Origin: Neolentinus lepideus HHB14362 ss-1
Lineage: Eukaryota; Basidiomycota; Agaricomycetes; Gloeophyllales; Gloeophyllaceae
DNA length: 64,000 nucleotides
Reading direction: 5' to 3'
Assembly: GCA_001632425.1 (NCBI GenBank)
Contig: KV425552.1
Coordinates: 691,862 to 755,861, forward strand
The position numbers were made by a program, and so were the translations under genes. Each line of letters starts with the position of its first letter. The first letter of the stretch is position 1. Below are positions 12,597-25,653 of the stretch, one piece after another. The notes under the pieces were generated by a model. The model was not told the DNA's origin. It saw only the letters and a program-made list of their open reading frames with translations, and did not search any database.

Positions 12597-12959
12597 AGCA
12601 TTAGTTCATCTGGAAGACAAATACACGACGGTTCTTGTAGTATCAATACGGGTGAGAGATAAAGGCGAGCCCCGATTGTGGACATCAGGGAGACCAGGTA
12701 CGCTAAACAGGTGCATGACCAGTTCCCTCGGACCTTCCTGCAGCGTAATTGGACACTACAAGTAGGTAGGCGGGTTGTCGGCGATCAGTGCTCCAGCGCC
12801 ATTTCGATTCGGATGAATTTCGGATAAAGACGTCGTCCCGGACCGCCTCCTTCAGTTCTCCTCACTCCTGACCACTTCAAAACAGATATAAGAGACTTGA
12901 CATGGGAAGGCAGGATATTGGCTTTGTCTGCTTACTGTCTGCTTACCACTTTGATCGAC

Positions 12960-14655
12960 ATGGCGTACATCAAGGTCTCTGGGACGAAACTGGTGGACGG
13001 GAATAACAAGGAGACCATTCTCCGTGGCGCAGGCTTGGGAGGATGGATGAAGTGAGTGTCGAGAGGGATGTTACATATGCATCGTGCTTACCTGTTTCAG
13101 CATGGAGAACTTCATTACTGGTTAGAGGGTATTATCCGTTGGGGACCGCCCCTGACCCCTTGAACAGGATACCCCGGCTGCGAATTCCAGATTCGTGAGG
13201 CCCTGGCGGAGGTTGTGGGGAAACAGAAGTCGAAATTCTTCTTTGACAGGGTCAGTTCATTAATTACATCCGACGAATATCATATGCTAATGCCGTTTTG
13301 AAGTTCCTCGAATACTTCTTCCAGGAAGACGACGCAAAGTTCTTCAAGAGCCTCGGCCTGAACTGTATACGAATTGCATTCAACTATAGGCACTTTGAGG
13401 GTCAGTTCCCAAGCCTTCGAGCCGTCACTCACTAGTTCTGATACCATATTCTTGGAGATGACATGAACCCACGAGTCCTCAAGACGGAGGGCTTCAAGCA
13501 CCTGGATCGCGTGATTGATCTATGCTCAAAGCACGGCATCTACACTATCCTCGACCTACACACCGCACCCGGAGGGCAGAACACTGATTGGCACTCCGAC
13601 GCCGGGACGCACATCGCCAATTTCTGGAAGCACAAGGACTTCCAAGACCGCGTCGTCTGGCTCTGGGGTGAGCTTGCGAAGCACTACGTCGGGAACAGCT
13701 GGATCGCGGGCTACAACCCACTCAACGAGCCTACCGACCCCACGCAGACAACCCTCATCCACTTCTACAACCGCATCTACAAGGCAATCCGCGACATCGA
13801 CCCGCACCACGCGATCTTCCTCGACGGCAACACCTTTGCTTCGGATTTCTCGCACTTCGGCGACGCGTGCAAGGGCTGGGAGAATACCGCATACGCGATC
13901 CACGACTACTCTGTCTTTGGCTTTCCCGCATCGCCCGAGGCGTACGTGAGCAGTGACACGCAGCGGCATAGGCTGAGAAGGAGTTACGAGAAGAAGCGCG
14001 AGTGGATGGACCAGCACGGGCTCTGCGTCTGGAACGGCGAGTGGGGTCCTGTGTACGCCCGGAAGGAGTACGAGGGTGAGGCGATGGACGAGATCAATAA
14101 GCAACGGTATCAAGTCCTAAAGGACCAGCTTGACATCTACAACAAGGTAACTTGTTGATTTTGTTAGTGGATCGTCAATGCTAACTAAAGCGATTAATAC
14201 AGGACCGCCTGAGTTGGTCAATCTGGCTGTACAAAGATATCGGATTCCAGGGCATGGTCTATGTCTCACAGGAGACGCCCTACATGACGCTGTTCAAGGA
14301 CTTCCTCGCCAAGAAGCGCCGGCTTGCGATCGATGCATGGGGCGTTGACGACTCGGCCGTGCGCCACCTCTACCAGCCGCTCATTAATCACATCAAGAAG
14401 GAAGTCAGACCTGAGCATCAGAACCTTTACCCATTTCCCGTGTGGAAGCTCGAAGACCGAGTCGGCCGGCTGACCCGGTGCATCCTCGTTGCAGAATACC
14501 TGGTGGCGGAGTGGGCGGAGCACTTCCGGGGTATGGACGAGACGCAGCTGGACAAAATTGCCAAGAGCTTTGCATTTGAGAATTGCTTACAGCGTGAAGG
14601 GCTGAACAAGGTACTGACCGAGAACGCTAGTCTGGTGAAAGAGGCACAAACGTAA
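12960..14655 (+). CDS. Glycoside hydrolase family 5 enzyme, probably intracellular
   Basis: Six exons (12960-13051, 13101-13120, 13168-13250, 13304-13400, 13458-14146, 14203-14655) encode 477 residues. The second exon is only 20 nt. Family 5 landmarks are present: ILRGAGLGGWMNMENF near the start, NCIRIAFNYRHF, ILDLHTAPGGQN, the acid/base glutamate in YNPLNEP, HDY, and the nucleophile glutamate in VWNGEWGP, followed by SIWLYKDIG. There is no signal peptide (MAYIKVSGTKLVDGN), unlike secreted cellulases and exo-1,3-glucanases, so a cytosolic or wall-turnover role is more likely. Substrate and subfamily cannot be assigned. The gene starts 364 bp downstream of Rrp42 on the same strand. Confidence 0.9.
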
Positions 14656-17600
14656 AAGCGGGATCGGTGGAGATTTGCGTACTTCACTCGTGTGGTCCCC
14701 TTTACTGTATTTGTACGTGGACTATCCTCTGTGGTATTATCAAGGTTACGATTCAAGATCCAAACACACCACAAGGTGCACATCAATCTGAGTCTTGCCT
14801 GCAAATGAAGGTTCCGAAGGAACGGCAGAGATGACGAGTGACACTTTCTACATGCAAGGCGTAAAAGGTCCAGCAAAGTGGATGGTTCGCTAGCTTCAGA
14901 ACCAGCATGCAGGATTAGCGACTTCCCATCAAAGTCGCGTCCCACGCAAACCCTGCCGTGCGGATTGCTATCCCACCAGCAGCCGCAAAAGCCCGAGAAC
15001 CCCGACAAAGAAGACGGACTGTCGCGGGTTGATCCTTGCGTCTCTAAGAACGCGCCAGCCAAGCAGAAAACATACCGATAAGTGCCACATCGGCGTCATA
15101 CAATGACGTATGCAGTCGTCCAGAGCAAAACTTGTAGGACAGGGCCTGTTCTCTTATGCCAATGGTATTCTGCCAGAGCAGCAAACGTAGAATTATACCG
15201 TGAGAAGGGCATGAGTGGTACCTGGAAAAAATGCCCAGACCAAAATACCAGGGCTTAATTTTACAGACGAGAGAGCGCGCAAAGAGGACAATTGTCCAGG
15301 TTCGACGAGGGCAAGGCATCTTGAACAAGAAGACTACGAGGAATCCAGAGATCGTGTGGTCGAACGGCCGCTGGTCGACGGAATGTGATATTAGCTTTCT
15401 AACCTGTGCTGAGCGCAGCACTCCGTAACTCCATTAGTTTTCAAGCTGTGTGATCACTGTTCCTCCGACCGAGGCGGATCGATGAGAGAACTAGCGGCCT
15501 GTGGCAACGGTGGTGCAGAATATATATCATGTCAGAGGTGAAACACGGAAGCCCAAACTCCGTTGTTTTCTGGACTTTCGCTTTGAAATGGCTTGTCCTC
15601 GACGAGCCAGATAGCCTTTCAGGTACATTGAGAACCAGGCACTCTTGGTCGAACCGAAGAGCATCTTGAGCTCGTGTGGATGTAGCCGCAGGCGTCTTCA
15701 GCTGTTAAAACCTACTGCAAGGCCTAGTGTCATAAAGTCCACTTACATTACAGTCCTCTGCTGCCCTCACATTGCGGGGCTGCGATGGAGAGACGGTAGG
15801 GTGCTGCCGTTGCCACTGTAATGCTGGCGGGGAGTAGACGAAGGCTCGTGGGATTGGTCTCTTCCATCTTTCGTGCTCTGCGCCTTGAAAAAATTATCTG
15901 CGATCTATCCGGAGACGCGATTAGATTCTTCCGGACAGCTGACGGCTACTAGGGCTATGTGGGTCGCACAGGCGCGGTGGCTATCCAGTGAAAACTTCTG
16001 AGTTTTAGGATAAGATTGTTGGCTATTCGGGACGAAGGGCATCATCACGATGAGGTGCTAGGGTGTCGCATGAACTAATAGAAGTTGCGCTGAGCAAGCA
16101 CGTACGCTGTCCACAGCCATCGGCCGCCGTGCCAGCGCGTTTGGAGTTGCGTAGGGCCCGATTGCGAGTGTCTGCGTGGCCGTTCAGAGGTTCTAACGGT
16201 GGAGAGAAAAAGCCGTCGACTGCGCCAACGCTAAGCACCGGAGTAGCGCAGATTTGTGCAGCTTAATTCGCGTGCCCGAGAACGCGCGGTCTTGAACCTC
16301 CCATTCGGCGAGCTGAGGGCACAGAGAGCCGACTTGTCGGTAGTCAAAGAGCACATCCCATTGGTACAGTCCCTCATGGTACTGTAGAAGTTCATTGTGG
16401 ATGGATCGAGGGTTGCGGTGGCAAGACTCTCGCCCCAGTTACTGAGTTTGCCCTCCAGGAGCTAGAGCCAAAAGTGAGCCGCGGCGTGTTCTCGATATGG
16501 GGGACGCGAATGTAACTTTAGTGAGTATCGTCGTCAAGCACAGAGGTGACGAAAACAGCAGCGTGGGTTCGAAGTAAGACTTGTCCGGATGAATCGAGCC
16601 AGTGCGGTGGCAAGACCACCCGTATCTTCGAGTCGGTTATCCTTGGGTCAGCAATAGCGTGGGTGGGGAATGAAATGAATGTCATCGTGACTAACAACGT
16701 GAATTGTCTTAGCGTCTCCGGGTAAGAAGATGCGCTTTTGCACTCGTCCATTAAGATCTAATCACTCTTCACTCGGACAGTCGCCCCTCCCGAACGTCCT
16801 GACCGAGCTAGTAGGTCCCACTCTGGTGGCTTGCTGAATAAGCGGCGCATTGCCGCCGCTAGGCAAAACATTCAAATGGTCTGGAAAACCCAAGGTCTAC
16901 AGCACCCGCACGATACCTAAACAAAATAAATGAGGAACGGCTGAAAACCGAGAAAGACAGACTGCGGAAGCATCGGCAATCGTGTGTACGTCAGTAAGCA
17001 GTTGAAAACATGACGAGAGGTACCTGTCGCTGCGTCTCCCAGAAAATGTATCCCAGAAAAGCATGCAGTAGCTGAAGATGAAGTTCCGTATATTGTCGGC
17101 CGACAATACTACATTTTGAAATTTGGAGCATGGCAACGCTGCTGCATGAAAGTAGGCTAGTCGCTGAACACGTAGAATTTCAATTGTGTGGAATGAGTTA
17201 GACGGAAATTGACAATTTAACCGTAAAAATAGGTTCGAATTTCGTTCTTTACTCATGAGAGTATGAACTGGTCTGGGAATAGGCGATCCAGAGCCTTGGG
17301 ACATGAATACGGACTCTGTCATGGCCAGATCTATGAGATTAAGACTCCAACCACGTAGTGCAAGATCAGTCCGACAATCCGTACTGTGGCGAGGGCAGAA
17401 GCCGAGAGAACAGAGAAGAACGAACTTACGTTCAATGAGGAACGGCATAGTAAGAGTTCAGTATACGTCCATGATGCTCACCGATCGGAACGTGTTAGGA
17501 GAAGCGATCATATGCGCACTCCAGAGCCATTTGGAGAACGGAAATCGTCGAGGAAGCGACGATACGTACATACGGGACCTAGATATCGCCATTCTTCGCA

Positions 17601-18794
17601 CGGCAAGGAAGGTAAGGCGGATGTCCAGACATACAGTCGATGTTCCAGGCAATACAGCTCATTTACCGCAGATTGACGGCCACTATCATGTGCGCTGGGC
17701 CAATAATACGACCTGAACGAGGAGGCAAGCATGTTGATTATCTGATGCGAAGGAGGTTGCGTCAATCGTGATATGACGCGGCAGCAGGCACGGCGGGCTA
17801 CCTTTGGGCCTTCTTCACGACATCGAGTCCAAGAAGGGAATGCTACTAGGAACACACGAGGGCGCCGAGACACACAGGGTCATTCATTCTTAGTCGATCC
17901 ATAAGCTCGCGAGACAAGATTGTCTGGCCACTAATACGTGGTGCATTTTTACTCCTTCTGTGCTCAAATTTCGAGACCACATTGACAACGGCAGCCGGAA
18001 GTAATGGCACCAACTGTGGCGAAGAGTTTGAAGCGAATATTGTGAATGGATGCCCTCCTATCAACAAAGGACCGGGGAGACGGAAAACTCTATCAGTCTC
18101 GATGTGGGTTAGTGGACCGCGTCGCGGCAGAACCACGCTGCTATTTAACCCATAAGGACGTACTGCGCGGACACGGAGCTATGTACACGAGAACGTCACT
18201 CGTAGATCGCTGTCGGCAGTCAGAGAATATGAATGGCGGTTGGGCAAAGGAGAAGCCCCAGAAGTGAAAATGAAGGTCGGAAAGGGCAGCGCCGACGATG
18301 GTGGAACTCTGGATATGCATGCTGTGGCACGAGACGGACGCGGAACGTTGATCCTCGTTTCCTCGTTGATCCTGTACCTACAAAATTTACTCGAACATTC
18401 GGACAAGCAGAAGCCGACTATGCAACGCCGATAGTGTGAGTCCCGAGCGCGATACGGAAGCGTAAGTCGCCCTGCTCAGATACGTGGGAACGGGGCACAG
18501 GAAGGCCCGATAATTTACGTTTTTGATGGTTTGATGCTCTTCAGTATGTGGCTGCCATCCAGACTTCTTTGCATCCAGATTCACGCAAAACAGATCTTCT
18601 CGCCTCATCCAGGTCATAAACTCCTTGTCCACTACTGTTCCCGGGAGTATCTGATTTTTTTTCCTTTACGGTGTGAGACTGGCAAAAGAAGTCTGTCAGG
18701 TGGGATCGACCGTGAAGATATGAAGCAACACATATATAGCCCTACCCAGCGACCAGGGTCGAAAGCCTAGTCCCAGTTCACCCTCGACGTTCCA
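14656..18794. other. Gene-poor interval of about 4.1 kb
   Basis: Both strands were read. Open frames are short, overlap each other and show no domain, signal peptide or conserved motif; the largest are 211 and 183 codons on the minus strand. No transposon termini were recognised. The last part holds the promoter of the P450 gene, including an ATATATAG box near 18731-18738. Confidence 0.5.
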
Positions 18795-21208
18795 ATGCAC
18801 CCGACACAATATCGCACGCGTATCCTCTTGGACGTCGTCCGCGTCCTCGTTGTACCCTCTGCGATACTCTCTCTGTATCTCCAACTGTCGGGGACTCATC
18901 TTGGGCCGCTGGGTTTGCCTTGCCATGCTGCTTTCATCATCGTGTGCGCGTATACTCGATGTCTTTATTCCGACTGGGTTCAGTCCATGGATGCCAAACG
19001 TCTTGGTGCCAAGCCGATACCTCGCGTAGTCGGAAAGTTACCAGGAAATATCGACGTGTTGTACAAGATGATGAAAGCATTCAAGACGGCCTACATCCTG
19101 GATGTATACCTGGCTCTCTTCGAAGAGTATCAGTGCACAACGCTCAACACTCGGATCCTCTGGGTTGACCAGGTGAGTCATGTTTCCCCCAAATATTCAT
19201 GTTGAGCCCTGTCATATGGCTCTCTGGAGAATCTCCTGAATTCTCACTGTCTCTTCTTCCCCGCTTGACAATTCTTTCCAAGTTCATGAACGTTCGCACG
19301 TCTGTTGCTGACATGTAATGCTCAGATAATCACCATGGATGAGGAACATTCAAAGTTCGTTATAGCAACAGGATTCCACCATTTCTGGAGAGGCAAGCTC
19401 CAGAAAGAGAGAATGTGGGTACAACCGCCCCTGACTATTATTCAATGAATTCAGTGTATAAATTTATATACAGGGAAAGATTCCTCGGAAACGGTATCTT
19501 CAACCGCGATGACGAGGTAAGTGGCACGCCAAGGCTACGTCTCATTCATCACTAAATTCGCGATTATATTGGTAGATGTGGAAGATGGTATGTCGCCAGT
19601 TTCCAGAACATGCTTCTGACATTGAATTCATTACAGCACCGCAGCATGGCTCGCCCATTCTTCGCTAGGGATCGCATCTCCGATTTCGAGCTCTATGAGA
19701 AACACGCGCAGCGGCTTCTCTCCATAGTCTCGTCCACTGCGTCATCTAATCTCGCCTGCGATGTGCAGGACCTTTACTCAAGGTTCACCATGGACTCGGC
19801 ATCCGAGTTCCTCTTCGGGGAGAACTTTGATACCCTGTCCGGCTCTCGTCCGGAGCCGGGCAAGGCGACTCTGGGTGCTAAAGGCTCGGCGTTAGACGAC
19901 GATTTTGGCACCTTCGCACAGGCTTTCGAAGAATGTCAGCAAGTTATAACCACTCGAGCTCGTTTAGGATACACCTGGCCTCTGCACGAGCTATGGGAAG
20001 ACAAGACGCTCAAGCCAGTCCAGCGGGTCCGGAAGTGGTTGGACCCGATCGTTCAGCGTGTGTTGGACGATAAGGCTCGGATGAGGAAAGCGGGAATATT
20101 GAGTCCGGTCGGCGAGAAGAACTTTCTGCAGCACCTGGCCGATAGCACAGACGGTAAGTTGCGGATGGCTTTTCTGGCTATTAGAGTACAAGTGCTGACA
20201 CGGATATCGGAACTAAAGATCCATCTTTGATCCGGGACCAGTTGTTGAGCATGCTCTTGGCAGCTAGAGATACGGTTCGTGGATCTATCGGAGTTATTTC
20301 GCTGTCTTCACTAGTATCTGATGTTATTTTGGTGCAGAGTGCTTGTCTTCTCACCTTCGTAACTTATTTCATGGCCATGCATCCGGAGGTTACTCGGCGG
20401 CTCCGTGCCGAGGTCTTACACCACTGCGGGCCGACAGGCATACCGACGTACGAAAATATCAGGAACCTGAGATACAGTAATGTTTGATTTACATCTATTG
20501 GTGAATTGATCATTGACGCATCACATCGTCTTAGTGCGTGCCGTTATTCACGAGACTCTACGCCTTTTCCCGCCGGTCCCGCTCAATATTCGAGAAAGTC
20601 GTGCGACCGCCTGTGCGCTTCCCCCTTCTGACGGCACGTATTCTGGTACTCTTCTACCAAGTCAGCCGTTGTATATGCCCGCCAAGACAAATATCGTGTA
20701 CCTTCCCCTACTCACACATCGCAATCCCGCTTTATGGGGGCCGGATGCAGATAACTTCGATCCGGAACGATGGCTCGACCCCGAGCGCTTGAATAGGTAC
20801 ACGTCCAATCCGATGATGTACACCCCATTCAGTGCCGGCCCGAGAGTGGTACGCCGGTATCTTAACTCGCCGGGCTTCGTTATTAACTCACGACGCACCT
20901 TTCAAACAGTGTGTCGGTCAGAATTATGCCCTCAACGAGGCTTCATACCTTCTTGTGAGACTGTTGCAGCAAGTTGATCATTTCTCCTTTGTTCCGGAGT
21001 GCCAGCCCGCAGGATCTTTGCCACCGCCGGAATGGAAGTCTCGCAGAGGCCGCCAGGCATACGAGCGGGTGTGGCCGGCAGCTGCATTAACCCTTTACGC
21101 TAAGGTGAGCTTTCTTTCTGTTAACAGTTTAAGGGTACCGTGACCCTGAACCTCCATTCTAATCAGGGTGGCTTATGGGTTCGCTTCGGGCAAAGTCTGC
21201 ACCCATGA
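18795..21208 (+). CDS. Cytochrome P450, CYP63-like
   Basis: Ten exons (18795-19172, 19326-19414, 19474-19516, 19576-19587, 19637-20153, 20219-20274, 20338-20476, 20535-20848, 20910-21104, 21167-21208) give 594 residues. Exon 4 is a 12-nt microexon coding MWKM. The N-terminus has hydrophobic helices for ER anchoring. P450 signatures are complete: I-helix LLAARDTSACLLTF, K-helix HETLRLFPP, FDPERWLDPER, and the heme loop FSAGPRVCVGQN with the cysteine ligand. FWRGKLQKERMERFLGNGIF and HRSMARPFFARDRISDFE resemble the CYP63 family of wood-decay basidiomycetes, whose members oxidise xenobiotics such as alkylphenols and polyaromatics. Substrate here is unknown. The family call rests on recalled resemblance, not on a search. 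Confidence 0.92.
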
Positions 21209-23993
21209 CGTGGCGAAGTAATTTATTATCACGGCAGCAAGAGTGGGACAAGAGCAGTTGCGTGTGCTCAGCTGCTCTTCGAGAGTCTGGCAGACACGGG
21301 TGGGTGGGTATCGTCCACGAGGACACGATAGTCGTATACCGGATGTGGTCACGGCCGTGAGCGGCTGATGATATGCCAGCGCCACAGCCGCTGGAGGGAT
21401 AAATGGGGTAGACATAAGGACTTTCACGTACTGCATACGTAACTACTAACGACGGATGTTCTGATACTGAGAGCATCATCCGGATTGTGTTCACCACCTA
21501 CTGCCCGAATAATGACTTTTTTCTCCGAGCTTCAAATGTACACACAGTATCGTACACCCGCAGCTCGCGTACAGATGTGGGTCGGGGTTTCTCAGTACCT
21601 AAGTGCGATGCTTAGAACTTTCGGTCCAAGGTTTTCTTCCTTCGATCGAAGTAGGCAGTATAGTAACACAGGACAGATGTGATCCGCGATGAGGATTATT
21701 ACCCCCGCTCTGAGAAACTCAATATGTAGATTAATAAGGTGTCCCATAGAAAGTTCTTGTCGTGATGAGCATCACTTCGTGCAAGACTCGTGGTCTTGAT
21801 ATCACAGTATCAGGAAGTTGACATCGAACTGGCGAATTTTCTTCGGACATCGCTAGACGGAACCAAGGGCATTAGCCGAGTGTCATATCATGCTCAAAAG
21901 TCGCAGCATGAGCGAGACGGCAGCTGAAGAATGGGAAAGGGGAGAAGGCAGGAACGTTCGCATGGAAAAAACGTACAGGTTGTGTAAGTGGATACTAAGG
22001 CGTACAACAGAATCCGCTCGCTGGTTGGCCCATAGGGTAAGCTAAATGTTTCTAATCTGCACGTACTGCGGCACCTCCCAGAAGAGATTCGGTCATATTG
22101 CACTTATGCGGCATAACTCGTACCTTCTGTGAACTTCAGCAATAGCTGTCAATAGTAAACGACGGTAGGCGATGTCGTTGTTCGACTCGACTGGGATAGC
22201 AAAAAATAAGCAATCATTCATCGCGATAACAGGACACGCCAATGCCATGGTCAAGGGCATTCGACATTTAGTAACGATTCAAACAAAGACATTTTGCCTG
22301 GAAACTCTGACATGCGGTTCGGTGTCGTTTGCTCGACGGTACCTGGAATCGTGCACATTCGAGGCGCTCTCAGCTCCGACAGGATGACAATTCAAAAGCG
22401 TTGCGTTACCTAGGAAATGGATAGGATGTAATGCATGTAATGTCCGGCCCAATACAATAATGAGTAGACGTTTGACAGCTGACAGATCGTTAGAGCGCTT
22501 CGGATTGGGAAGCAAACCCATTTATAGGTAGTGGAATCCACACTGCGCCATTGGGCGCCACCCCTGTATAGACCAGATTTATGACGACCTAGCCAATGTT
22601 TGCTCTCCAATGAACCCGCTGTCTGTAGTGTCTATATAACAGTGCAGGAAGGGAGATCTTACCATCGGTATCATACTATCAAAAGCCACTTCGAGACTTA
22701 GACTCTAGTTCTGAACTTGAAGTATCAATATGTCCAGTCACAGCGTATAGCCCAATCAACGGGTGAGGTGCCCGGACAAGGGGCATTGTGGGGTCCATCA
22801 GAGTAACCAGATTTCTGGTATGCCGCAGAGCGGCAGCATGTTTGAGAGAACTCTCAGCGACTTGTCGTTAGCTGGGACACCGACGCATGCTGGTGACGAC
22901 AGAATACATACCTGCGGGCCCGACCCTCAGCATATGGTTGAGTCAAGCAGAGTAGGGGGCAATCGGCGTAAATACAAGCTGACATTCAAGTATTGAAATA
23001 GCTTTGAGTCTATATGAGCATGTCGTCAGTTGAGAGGCAGGCTGCAGGCAAAACAGACAAAATCTGGGACTATATCGTTGGTCAAGCGAACCGGCGGAAA
23101 GCGAATAGCAAATGAACTTCTTCCAATGCGGCGCGGGAGAAGCAGGCCGGCAATAGCCGCCTAACTCGACCTCACCAGCCAGCGAAGAACATAACGATAG
23201 TATACTGATCAATGTTGTACTTCTGTTTCCGTGTTTGCGGCGGGTGCACCAGCTAAACGACAATGACAGCGCAATCGACGATGGAATAATGCTGGGAGGG
23301 ACCTCGACGCGTGAAAGAAAGACGTGCGTGCGATTGAGGACTAGCGAAACGTTTCGATACCTCTTCATATTGCTCTCAGACCTAGATCTGAGGTGTATGT
23401 GCAAAGCACGGGACGTAAAACGTACGTGTCGCATCTCCCCTACAGGTTAACCTTGCTTCTTACAACTTCTCCACACAAATATAATCAGATTTTATCCTGG
23501 ATCAATAAACGTTTTACTTTTGGTGACCCACAAGGAATATGTGAGACCCCTCAAACTATCGCAGACAGTCTGCAGACATGCAACGAAACTTCCTAGGCGC
23601 TTAGATCACTGACCACTCCCAAGGCTTCCAGACGCAGCGGTATCAGTGAGTGGTAGATCGAAAACGGAAGAAGCTCTGTCCTGCGTGCAGAGGTCTATGC
23701 ATCGTACGATGCTCCTACCTTTACTTTCCATCGAAATAGTGCCTCAGGCATAACGTCGTTGATGCCACTTCACAAGGAACTTGAAGATAAGTTATATATT
23801 TCGCTATTACTCGAGCAGACAATTGTCTTGCACCCAAACTAATCCCGAACATCTTAAACCCATTAAAGCACTAAAAGACCATATTTTGACACAAGAGACG
23901 GACATATACTGATGCAGTTCTGTTCGCACTGGTCAATTGAAAGGATCGGCAGAATGGTAAAGTATGTTTCATACCTTGGACTCTCCTGAATAT
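21209..23993. other. Gene-poor interval of about 2.8 kb
   Basis: No coding region could be supported on either strand. Frames such as 23434-22943 (minus) carry no recognisable domain. No transposon ends or tandem repeats were noticed. Confidence 0.45.
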
Positions 23994-24435
23994 TCAATTC
24001 AGGCTGACCGGAACGCAGCCGACGGATATACCAGTCGCTGAAGAAGCCATTCAGTGAACAATGCCAGAAAACCTCAGTGAAGCTCGTGTCACGTCCTACC
24101 TATGGAGTCGTTTTCACAGCACACCGGATTGGCAGTACTACGGAAGGCATCAGTCGTACGTCCTCATTCTGTAACAAGACGTATAGATACCAAGAAGAGC
24201 CCTTTCCGAGGCCGAGTATGGTAAGGGGAGAGCAGCCGAGCCCGACTATGGTGTTGGGGTCGAGATCGGTGATGCCCATGGGGCCCAGGATCGAAGAGAC
24301 GCTGCTGGCGCTCTGCACGGACTCGCAGCATTGTATGCTACCGGTGCTGCAAGACGCAACAGTCTGAGGAGTCGGGGTGGCGACAGCAAGGGTGGCGACG
24401 GCAGCGATGGCAGCGAGCTTAGTAAAGGAGAACAT
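23994..24435 (-). CDS. Class I hydrophobin 1
   Basis: Three exons, 24435-24191, 24137-24100 and 24037-23994, encode 108 residues. A signal peptide (MFSFTKLAAIAAVATLAVA, then TPTPQ) is followed by the eight-cysteine hydrophobin pattern: one Cys after VAS, the CC pair in SIQCCESV, one in GLGCSPL, one split across intron 1, the CC pair in NPVCCEN, and one in VGCVPVS. Hydrophobins are secreted amphipathic proteins that coat hyphae and fruiting structures. Intron positions match the paralogues at 31.0 and 60.2 kb; the middle exon is 38 nt in all three. This copy is the most diverged in the loop between cysteines 3 and 4. Confidence 0.93.
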
Positions 24436-24537
24436 TGTTGGCAATGAAGATGAGTGGTAGAGAGCTTGGGAGCGGTAAAAGTGTAAGTGATGAGAGAATG
24501 GTTGTGATGTTGGAGTCCTAGGCTGAAGGTAGGGAGG

Positions 24538-24544
24538 TTTTATA
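24538..24544 (-). promoter_or_regulatory. TATA box of hydrophobin 1
   Basis: TATAAAA on the minus strand lies about 103 bp upstream of the start codon. The other two hydrophobin genes have the same box at 97 and 91 bp, so the core promoter is conserved across the paralogues. Confidence 0.7.
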
Positions 24545-25653
24545 GCATTTTCGGATGCATCTCCAGACACGGAGACTAACGACGGCGATGCAAAGGGCCG
24601 AGGACGCGAATTGTATTTATTCAATATCCACGTAAAATCCCGCTGGCGAGCCTGCGCCAGGCGCGCCCCGCCCCTTGTCTGCTCCAGGTACGGGACAGAG
24701 GGAGCTGGTGTCTTTCTCGAAAGAGCCACCTTCGCAGCCCTGGAACGACTCCGTTTATATTTGCCTACCCTCGAAACGTCTTCACGGTCCGCCCCACTCC
24801 AGGCACTTGATAGAAGAAGACATTGTCTTCTTAGAAAGATTCACCTCTGCGCTTTTGAAATCGTTGTCGGTATTACCTTTTTTGAGTTCGTCTTCAACTT
24901 CGATGTTTCTGCTATGTCTTGGTATTGAACGACGGTCTCTTAGGTGGGTCGTTCATTTACTCACTGAATTGGTTTATGATTTGGTAGGAGACTGCCGTCC
25001 TTGGCTGGAGATGGAGTTCGTTAGGACACTCCTTCGAACAGTGGCGCAGAATTCGGGCCATTTGTGTCTGCTTGGCTGTGTCGAAACTCCGCATCAAAAC
25101 TTCTATGCGGAGTGACTAGTTGACTCCCTAGAGACAGTCCCTATTCATATTGAACTCTCCGTCCGCGGGCTTGCCACAAATTAATGACTGTAATTACGTC
25201 GATACATAGCTGCCACGTCGAGATTGGCCATGGCCAGAACGCGATATTGTCAACTAGGCTATTCTAAAAGATGGAGTTTGTCCAGACAACAGAGAAAATG
25301 GTGATAGAACATCTCCATCGCGTTAAGTATGCAGCCAGAAGGTTGTGATAAAATATGTTTCTTTCACTACCGTACAGTCTCGAGCAAGCCATATCAAAAG
25401 CGTCAGTTTGGCTTCAGTATACTTTCTAATGCTCGCGAAATGTTTGCGATGTCTGTCAAATCTATCGTCTCCCCACCCAGGATAGGACCTACCAAAGAGT
25501 ACTTAGATTAGTATCGAAACATGTATCGAAAGAGTAGCTGACAAGCCACATATCGACATAGAATTCCACATTCGGCGAGAAGCAAATAGAACCAAGCGGC
25601 CACGTTACCTTGCGTAGTCGCGTCTAAGTCCATTATCTCCTTACAAGACCAGC
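24545..25653. other. Intergenic region between hydrophobin 1 and Sec13
   Basis: This is a shared 5' region for two divergent genes. A 146-codon plus-strand frame (24675-25115) has no domain and no sign of conservation, so no gene is called. Confidence 0.4.

Noticed and set aside
13556..14113. 185-codon minus-strand frame in the GH5 gene
   Set aside because: Antisense to a GC-rich conserved exon, with no features of its own.
17303..17716. 137-codon plus-strand frame in the gene-poor interval
   Set aside because: Overlaps other frames on both strands, arginine-rich by composition, and no recognisable domain.
24675..25115. 146-codon plus-strand frame upstream of Sec13
   Set aside because: Looked like a possible small gene, but no signal peptide, domain or conserved motif could be identified.
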